From NCBI GenBank assembly GCA_002067405.1, contig MVRP01000168.1, forward strand, positions 1 to 9,307: a stretch of 9,307 nt of DNA, in the 5' to 3' direction. The DNA is from Syntrophorhabdaceae bacterium PtaU1.Bin034 (GTDB lineage Bacteria; Desulfobacterota_G; Syntrophorhabdia; Syntrophorhabdales; WCHB1-27). The notes below the pieces were generated by a model, which saw nothing but the letters and a program-made list of their open reading frames with translations, searched no databases and had not been told where the DNA came from. The translations under genes and the position numbers were made by a program. Within the stretch, counting starts at the first letter, position 1. The number at the start of each line of letters is the position of its first letter. Shown in pieces: positions 6,487-9,307 of this stretch.

Positions 6487-7701
6487 CTATGTCCCCGGCA
6501 CCAGCTCGACCTTGATCCAGCCCTGCTGCCGTTCATCGAACGCCTTGTAGGCCGCCGTGGCCGATGTCAACGGTTCGGCCCTGCTCAATAACCTGGACGG
6601 GTCAATTGTGCCGTTCTGGACCATCTCCAGAAGCTTGGGAATGTATTTTCGATGATTGCAGTTCCCTGCATTGATCGTCAGGTTCTTGTTCATCGCTTCA
6701 CCCATGGGAAATACCCTGAGGGTCTGGGGATAGACGCCGATGATCGACAGCGTTCCTGCCTTTGCGAGTGCTTCCACCGCCCATGTGAGCGCGAGGGACG
6801 GTGCATCACCGGGTTGCCAGGTGGTTCCCTGGGGGTGCGTCTCCGGGGCGATTTCCCGCAACTCCCGCTGAAACTCGGCTTCCTCTTGCGGTGTCCTGGA
6901 CGCTGCCGGTCCGTGATGGGGTCTCTGGGCATCAACTCCTACCGCATCGATTGCGCGGTCGACGCCAATCCCTCCTGTCAGTTCCCTTATCACCTGTACG
7001 GGGTCTTCTTCCTCGAAATTGATAATCTCGGCGCCTTGAGACTGGGCCATTTCGAGACGGCAGGGAATATGATCGACGGCAAAGATCCTGCCCGCGTCCA
7101 TGAGCATCGCGCTGGCAATGGCAAACTGGCCTACCGGCCCGCAGCCAAAGACAGCGACCGTGTCACCCGGTTTGATTTCGGCAATATCCGCCCCGAAATA
7201 GCCGGTCGGGAAGATATCGGAGAGCATGATCGCCTTGTCGTCATCCACATGGTCATGCATTTTGACCGGTCCCACATTGGCATAGGGTATGCGGGCGAAT
7301 TCCGCCTGCAGCCCGTCGAAGGGCCCCGACTCCTCGGGTCCGCCGAAGAACGCCGTCCCGGCCTGTTTTCCACGGGGGTTCGCGTTGTCGCACTGCGAGT
7401 AGTAGCCGTCCCGACAGTAGGAGCAGTAGCCGCAGGCGATTGTCGAAGGTATGATCACCTTGTCTCCCGGCCGGAGGTTCCTCACCCCGCGCCCTACCTC
7501 CTCCACGACTCCTACACCCTCGTGTCCGAGAATGGTCCCCGGTTTCATGTGGCCCATTGTGCCGCGAACCATATGAAGATCAGTCCCGCAAATGGCGGAA
7601 GCGGTGAGGCGGACAATCGCGTCCGTGGGGTCCTTTATCTTGGGATCCGGGACGTCCTGGACCTGGATATCTCCTATTCCTTGAAAAACCAACGCCTTCA
7701 T
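6487..7701 (-). CDS. Zinc-dependent medium-chain alcohol dehydrogenase, formaldehyde-dehydrogenase-like
   Basis: This 404-residue member of the medium-chain dehydrogenase family has a GroES-like catalytic domain. Zinc ligands C38 (ICGTD) and H60/E61 (GHEGVG) are present, with D162 probably completing the site. A structural zinc lobe follows with C90, C93, C96 and C104. The Rossmann part has GCGPVG (186-191), and D210 ends the second strand, which favours NAD over NADP. An insertion of about 40 residues (about 257-300) is typical of formaldehyde-dehydrogenase-like members, including the glutathione-independent enzyme, and explains the length above 350. The likely reaction is NAD-linked oxidation of an alcohol or aldehyde, or the reverse reduction. 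The substrate cannot be read from the sequence. AGGAGG sits 6 bases before the ATG at 7701. The gene stands between 236-bp and 296-bp gaps and has its own candidate promoter, so it is probably monocistronic. Confidence 0.9.
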   Translation of the reverse strand: MKALVFQGIGDIQVQDVPDPKIKDPTDAIVRLTASAICGTDLHMVRGTMGHMKPGTILGHEGVGVVEEVGRGVRNLRPGDKVIIPSTIACGYCSYCRDGYYSQCDNANPRGKQAGTAFFGGPEESGPFDGLQAEFARIPYANVGPVKMHDHVDDDKAIMLSDIFPTGYFGADIAEIKPGDTVAVFGCGPVGQFAIASAMLMDAGRIFAVDHIPCRLEMAQSQGAEIINFEEEDPVQVIRELTGGIGVDRAIDAVGVDAQRPHHGPAASRTPQEEAEFQRELREIAPETHPQGTTWQPGDAPSLALTWAVEALAKAGTLSIIGVYPQTLRVFPMGEAMNKNLTINAGNCNHRKYIPKLLEMVQNGTIDPSRLLSRAEPLTSATAAYKAFDERQQGWIKVELVPGT

Positions 7702-7804
7702 CGAAACCTCCTCTTACTGCTTTTTTTCGAAGATCAGACGGACACGCATATCGGAAAGCAGGTTGAGGCAACCGTGTCAGAACGCGGCGGGGGTATCGGA
7801 GAGT

Positions 7805-7839
7805 CCGGTAATGCTGTTTTGCGATTTTTTCCCGGTAAT
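7805..7839. repeat. Paired 8-bp direct repeat in the alcohol dehydrogenase leader
   Basis: CCGGTAAT occurs at 7805-7812 and 7832-7839, with starts 27 bp apart and in the same orientation. Both copies fall between the candidate promoter and the dehydrogenase start. This arrangement can mark a regulator site, but 8-mers repeat by chance in a window of this size, so support is weak. Nothing else firm was seen in the 236-bp gap apart from the promoter. Confidence 0.2.
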
Positions 7840-7878
7840 TTCTTGCCGATGCTGCATTCGTCTTCTCTCTTAATCGTT

Positions 7879-7907
7879 AATGTAAGTACGGTGTATAGCG
7901 CAGACAA
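7879..7907 (-). promoter_or_regulatory. Candidate sigma-70-like promoter of the alcohol dehydrogenase gene
   Basis: On the minus strand TTGTCT (7902-7907) and TACATT (7879-7884) are separated by 17 bp. Each matches consensus at four of six positions. The spacer ends in ACCGTACT, as in the dodecin promoter. Transcription would begin near 7872, leaving a leader of roughly 170 bases before the ATG at 7701. That is long enough to hold regulatory structure. Confidence 0.4.
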
Positions 7908-7937
7908 GAGAGGGGAGAGGGTGTTTGTGAGCGGATC

Positions 7938-9307
7938 TTATGCGCGGGTTTTGGTGAATTGCTCTATCCGGTCCGCGGCATCGAAACCGCTTTTGACGCA
8001 GTCCCCGATGCCTATGCCCCGGTAGCTGCAGCCGATGAGGCAAAGTCCCGGAAAGGCCGATGCTGCTTCATCGATGGCAGCAACGCGGTCGAGGTGGCCG
8101 ACAGTGTAGCGAGGCATGCTCTTCATCCATCTGTAGACCTTTGAGAAGAGAGGGGGTGCATCGATGCCTGCAATCTGTTTCAACTCGTCGAGGATGAGGG
8201 AAAGCAGGTCAGAATCATCGCAGGAGACCAATTCTTCATGGTGGCCTCCCCCAACGAAGCAGCGGACCAGAAGACGGTCCGGAGGGGAACGAAAGGACCA
8301 TTTCAAGGAGCTCCACGTGGCAGCGTTAATACGCCGTTTCTCGGTTTTGGGCACAATAAAGCCGAAGCCGGGCAGATCCGCGTTGATGTCGCCTCTGTTG
8401 AAGGCAAGACTTATGGTGGCGGTCGAGGACCATTCGATAGGTGAAAGCCGCTCGGAGAGAAGGGGGGCCATGTCCCGTACGAGTTCTTTTGTGACATAGG
8501 ACGGCGTGGCGAGGACAACGGCATCGAAAGGGATTGTGCTGCGACCGACCGCAAGGTTGTATCCCGTCGTGCCGCGCAAAACCTGTTTGACTTCCGAAGA
8601 CGTATGAATCACGTCCTTTCCCGCAAATCCTACGCAGCCGTCCACAAGCTGCTGCATACCCCGCCTGAGAGACATGAAATAGGTGAGCTGTTTGCCGTTG
8701 CCGGTCGGCCGGTGAGCCGTTTTCATAGCCCTGACCATACCCCTGATCAGGCTCCCGTGCTTCTGCTCCATTTCGAGGAATCGGGGAAATATCGCCTTCA
8801 CGCTCATATTGTCAGGGTTCGACGTATGGATTCCGGCAACGAGCGGCTCGGCGATCTTTTCAAGGCACTCGCGGCCAAGCCGTCGTGTGACGAACCGGGC
8901 GAGGCTCTCGTCCGCTCCGTCGCTCTTCCTCGGCACAAAGAGTTCCATGCCCATGCGGATCTTGCCGGGCAGCGAGATCAGGCTCGACCGGACGAGGGGC
9001 ATGATCATGGTGGGCACCATAAGCATCACGCCTTCCGGCAGCCGGTGAAGCCGGCCGCGGGAAAAGATATATGTCCCCTTGTGCTCCTCGTTTGTACCGA
9101 GCAACTGGTCCTCCAGACCGATCTTCCTGATGAGGTCCAGGGTCCAGATCTTCTCGGGGAGGAAGCTGTCCGGTCCTGCCTCGACCGTGTATCCGTCGAC
9201 TTCCTCCGTAAGAAGTTTTCCACCCGGCACAGGACCTTTCTCGAACATGGCGAAATCGATGTTTTTCTGCTTGAGCGCGACCGCACAGGCGCAGGCCGAG
9301 ATCCCGC
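7938..9307 (-). CDS. hemY: Protoporphyrinogen oxidase, HemY type (5' end outside the window)
   Basis: The frame is open to the right edge. About 455 residues are visible against roughly 460-470 usual for the family, so only about ten N-terminal residues with the start of the FAD-binding GxGxxG loop are missing. The visible part begins GISACACAVALKQ and continues with the flavin-contacting 'PGGKLLTEEVDGY' and 'EAGPDSF' (about 27-48). The family stretch 'EPLVAGIHTSNPDNMSVKA' is in the middle. The C-terminal FAD motif is 'IGCSYRGIGIGDCVKSGFDA' (about 424-443). The enzyme oxidises protoporphyrinogen IX to protoporphyrin IX (or the coproporphyrinogen equivalent) late in haem synthesis, at the membrane. 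HemY enzymes often use oxygen, so in an anaerobe another acceptor would be needed. The TIGR-style name for this family is hemG, which is not the flavodoxin-type HemG of E. coli. An internal ATG at 9248 would cut the FAD fold and is not the start. Other hem genes may lie upstream outside the window. Confidence 0.92.
   Translation of the reverse strand, partial: GISACACAVALKQKNIDFAMFEKGPVPGGKLLTEEVDGYTVEAGPDSFLPEKIWTLDLIRKIGLEDQLLGTNEEHKGTYIFSRGRLHRLPEGVMLMVPTMIMPLVRSSLISLPGKIRMGMELFVPRKSDGADESLARFVTRRLGRECLEKIAEPLVAGIHTSNPDNMSVKAIFPRFLEMEQKHGSLIRGMVRAMKTAHRPTGNGKQLTYFMSLRRGMQQLVDGCVGFAGKDVIHTSSEVKQVLRGTTGYNLAVGRSTIPFDAVVLATPSYVTKELVRDMAPLLSERLSPIEWSSTATISLAFNRGDINADLPGFGFIVPKTEKRRINAATWSSLKWSFRSPPDRLLVRCFVGGGHHEELVSCDDSDLLSLILDELKQIAGIDAPPLFSKVYRWMKSMPRYTVGHLDRVAAIDEAASAFPGLCLIGCSYRGIGIGDCVKSGFDAADRIEQFTKTRA

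Noticed and set aside
6652..8025. 457-codon open frame on the plus strand opposite the alcohol dehydrogenase gene and its upstream gap
   Set aside because: It is antisense to a confidently identified gene, its translation has no recognisable domain, and it is rich in R, G and H, as expected of an antisense frame in GC-rich coding DNA.
1..9307. A defence, mobile or otherwise novel multi-gene system
   Set aside because: Six of the seven genes belong to known metabolic or cell-maintenance families and the seventh is a partial AsmA-like gene. No nuclease, toxin, transposase, integrase, reverse transcriptase or spacer array was seen on either strand.

Overview
The window looks like ordinary chromosomal DNA from a moderately GC-rich, probably anaerobic bacterium. 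The best guess is a syntrophic or sulfate-reducer-like lineage of the former Deltaproteobacteria. That rests on the mix of protein families: an NDP-forming acyl-CoA synthetase fused to an acetyltransferase, a B12-binding radical SAM protein, and a short dodecin of the VGTSPTSW type. It does not rest on any marker gene, so the taxonomy is inference. No tRNA, rRNA, CRISPR array, transposase, phage or plasmid gene was seen.

All seven genes lie on the minus strand, so the transcription order runs from high to low coordinates. It starts with a HemY-type protoporphyrinogen oxidase whose first codons lie beyond the right edge (7938-9307). Next comes a zinc-dependent, formaldehyde-dehydrogenase-like alcohol dehydrogenase (6487-7701) and a dodecin (5969-6190). 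These are followed by an exported FAM173-like methyltransferase (4914-5840), a cobalamin-binding radical SAM protein (3303-4811), and a PatZ-like acyl-CoA synthetase/GNAT fusion (582-3248). The last is the start of an AsmA-like membrane-anchored protein that runs off the left edge (1-395).

The dehydrogenase and the dodecin each have a sigma-70-like promoter with 17-bp spacing. The two promoters share an identical 12-mer (ACCGTACTTACA on the minus strand) covering the end of the spacer and the -10 box, which suggests related expression. No convincing promoter was found in front of the methyltransferase, the radical SAM gene or the synthetase/acetyltransferase gene. The last two are only 54 bp apart and probably co-transcribed. 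The 296-bp gap between dehydrogenase and dodecin (6191-6486) is rich in hairpins and holds a repeated 11-mer. It is the least explained stretch.

No obviously new multi-gene system is visible. The points most worth following are four. The Pat-like fusion keeps all the residues expected of an active ADP-forming acyl-CoA synthetase. The class I methyltransferase carries a signal peptide with a possible twin-arginine motif. The dodecin lacks the usual flavin-stacking tryptophan. The promoter element is shared by two genes.
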